From Actinomycetota bacterium (GTDB lineage Bacteria; Actinomycetota; Humimicrobiia; Humimicrobiales; Humimicrobiaceae): DNA of 5,546 nucleotides. Below the pieces are notes generated by a model, which worked only from the letters and a program-made list of their open reading frames with translations, was not told where the DNA came from and made no database searches. Location of the stretch: assembly GCA_023379515.1 (NCBI GenBank), contig JAMCQQ010000126.1:1-5546 (forward strand), written 5' to 3'. Of the stretch, positions 4,983 to 5,546 are shown in pieces. How positions within the stretch are numbered: the first letter of the stretch is position 1; every line of letters starts with the position of its first letter. Both the position numbers and the translations under genes were made by a program.

Positions 4983-5456
4983 ATGAGTAAGTTTGAAGGC
5001 GGTTATATAGCTAAAGGGTTGAGATTCGGCATAGTGGTAAGCAGGTACAATGAATTTATCACAAGCAAACTTCTTGAAGGAGCAATGGACTGCTTGAACA
5101 GGCACGAGTGTGAAGAGAAAGACATCGATGTAGCATGGGTGCCCGGAGCATTTGAAATTCCTTCAGCAGTAAAATTAATGGCAGAATCAAAAAAATATGA
5201 TGCGGTTATCTGTCTTGGTTCCATAATGAAAGGAGAAACATCACATAACAATTATATAGCAAGTGAAGTTATAAAAGGCTCAGCAAAGATCGCCCTTGAT
5301 TTTAACATACCGGTATCTTTTGGGGTTATCACCCCCGACACGCTTGAGCAGGCCATTGAGAGGGCAGGAACAAGACTTGGAAATAAAGGATGGGCAGCGG
5401 CTCTGTCTGCGATAGAAATGGCAAATCTGTTCAAGGCAATGAAATCCAAAAAATAA
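4983..5456 (+). CDS. ribH: 6,7-dimethyl-8-ribityllumazine synthase
   Basis: RibH condenses 5-amino-6-ribitylaminouracil with 3,4-dihydroxy-2-butanone 4-phosphate to give lumazine, the substrate of RibE. It usually assembles as pentamers or 60-subunit capsids. Family motifs are clear over 157 residues, the normal length: [12 protein letters not shown] (16-27), WVPGAFEIP (52-60), [19 protein letters not shown] (74-92), [12 protein letters not shown] (113-124) and [20 protein letters not shown]. His88 and Arg127 fall at the same positions as the active-site His88 and Arg127 of Bacillus subtilis RibH. Lys83 replaces the common Arg of the IRGET motif, a conservative change. ATG at 4983 follows AAGGGAG with 5-nt spacing, the strongest ribosome-binding site in the operon, 12 nt after the ribBA stop. 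This fits a need for many more RibH chains than of the other enzymes. No clear terminator follows. Confidence 0.97.
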   Translation: MSKFEGGYIAKGLRFGIVVSRYNEFITSKLLEGAMDCLNRHECEEKDIDVAWVPGAFEIPSAVKLMAESKKYDAVICLGSIMKGETSHNNYIASEVIKGSAKIALDFNIPVSFGVITPDTLEQAIERAGTRLGNKGWAAALSAIEMANLFKAMKSKK

Positions 5457-5509
5457 TGGAAGCATCTAAAATTTCGTGATAGCAATAAAGGAAAATTTTA
5501 AGGGCCATG

Positions 5510-5546
5510 ATGGGTATTTCAAAAACACGCAGGCTTTTCCCCGGCG
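5510..5546 (+). CDS. Possible start of a further gene (partial, unidentified)
   Basis: ATG at 5510 follows AAGGG (5500-5504) with 5-nt spacing and opens a frame reading MGISKTRRLFPG to the window edge; an ATG codon directly before it (5507) is in the same frame. A competing reading is GTG at 5476, which gives 23 residues, VIAIKENFKGHDGYFKNTQA and on to the edge, but its ribosome-binding site is poorly placed (GGAAG, 13 nt away). Both frames are open for too short a distance to decide, and I recognise neither. With no terminator after ribH, a fifth operon gene is plausible. Confidence 0.25.
   Translation, partial: MGISKTRRLFPG

Noticed and set aside
5468..5500. AAATTT-type arms after ribH as an operon terminator
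   Set aside because: The arms are short, contain only A and T, are separated by more than 15 nt and lack a following U-tract.

Overview
The window is about 5.5 kb of AT-rich bacterial DNA, densely coded, with Shine-Dalgarno-led genes and sigma70-type promoter hexamers. It carries a complete riboflavin (FMN/FAD precursor) operon controlled by an FMN riboswitch, a small MazF-type toxin-antitoxin module upstream of it, and a divergent, truncated ribulose-phosphate 3-epimerase gene. The order ribD-ribE-ribBA-ribH behind an RFN element is that of Bacillota such as Bacillus subtilis. Several other low-GC lineages, and actinobacteria that also keep rpe beside rib genes, have similar arrangements, so I do not assign a phylum.

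Layout. Positions 1-634 (minus strand) hold the first 211 residues of Rpe; the C-terminus lies off the left edge. Positions 635-804 are a divergent AT-rich spacer with a near-consensus promoter (TTGATA-17 bp-TATAAT) for the toxin-antitoxin pair, and two inverted repeats over its -35 and -10 regions that could be operators. Positions 805-1029 and 1026-1385 encode a ribbon-helix-helix antitoxin and a MazF/PemK-type endoribonuclease; the toxin starts at a TTG that overlaps the antitoxin stop. Positions 1386-1826 hold no convincing gene. They contain an AU-rich hairpin, an extended -10 promoter, an FMN aptamer (about 1532-1668), an antiterminator/terminator switch (1657-1723), and three degenerate 18-bp tandem units just before ribD.

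The operon follows: ribD (1827-3125), ribE (3110-3769), ribBA (3753-4970) and ribH (4983-5456). The first three genes overlap by 16-17 nt and are probably translationally coupled; ribH follows after a 12-nt gap with a strong ribosome-binding site. The last 90 nt contain at most the start of another gene.

How it works together. RibBA opens GTP (cyclohydrolase II half) and nominally makes 3,4-dihydroxy-2-butanone 4-phosphate from ribulose 5-phosphate. RibD deaminates and reduces the pyrimidine, RibH condenses the two branches to lumazine, and RibE dismutates lumazine to riboflavin. The product, as FMN, is expected to stop transcription at the riboswitch terminator. Rpe interconverts ribulose 5-phosphate, the substrate of the second branch.

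The genes belong to known families and I see no clearly new system. The most notable points are a RibBA whose butanone-phosphate synthase half has a degenerate catalytic loop and a deletion, a riboswitch whose antiterminator can be read directly from the sequence, and the 18-bp repeats that read in frame like a hexapeptide-repeat remnant.
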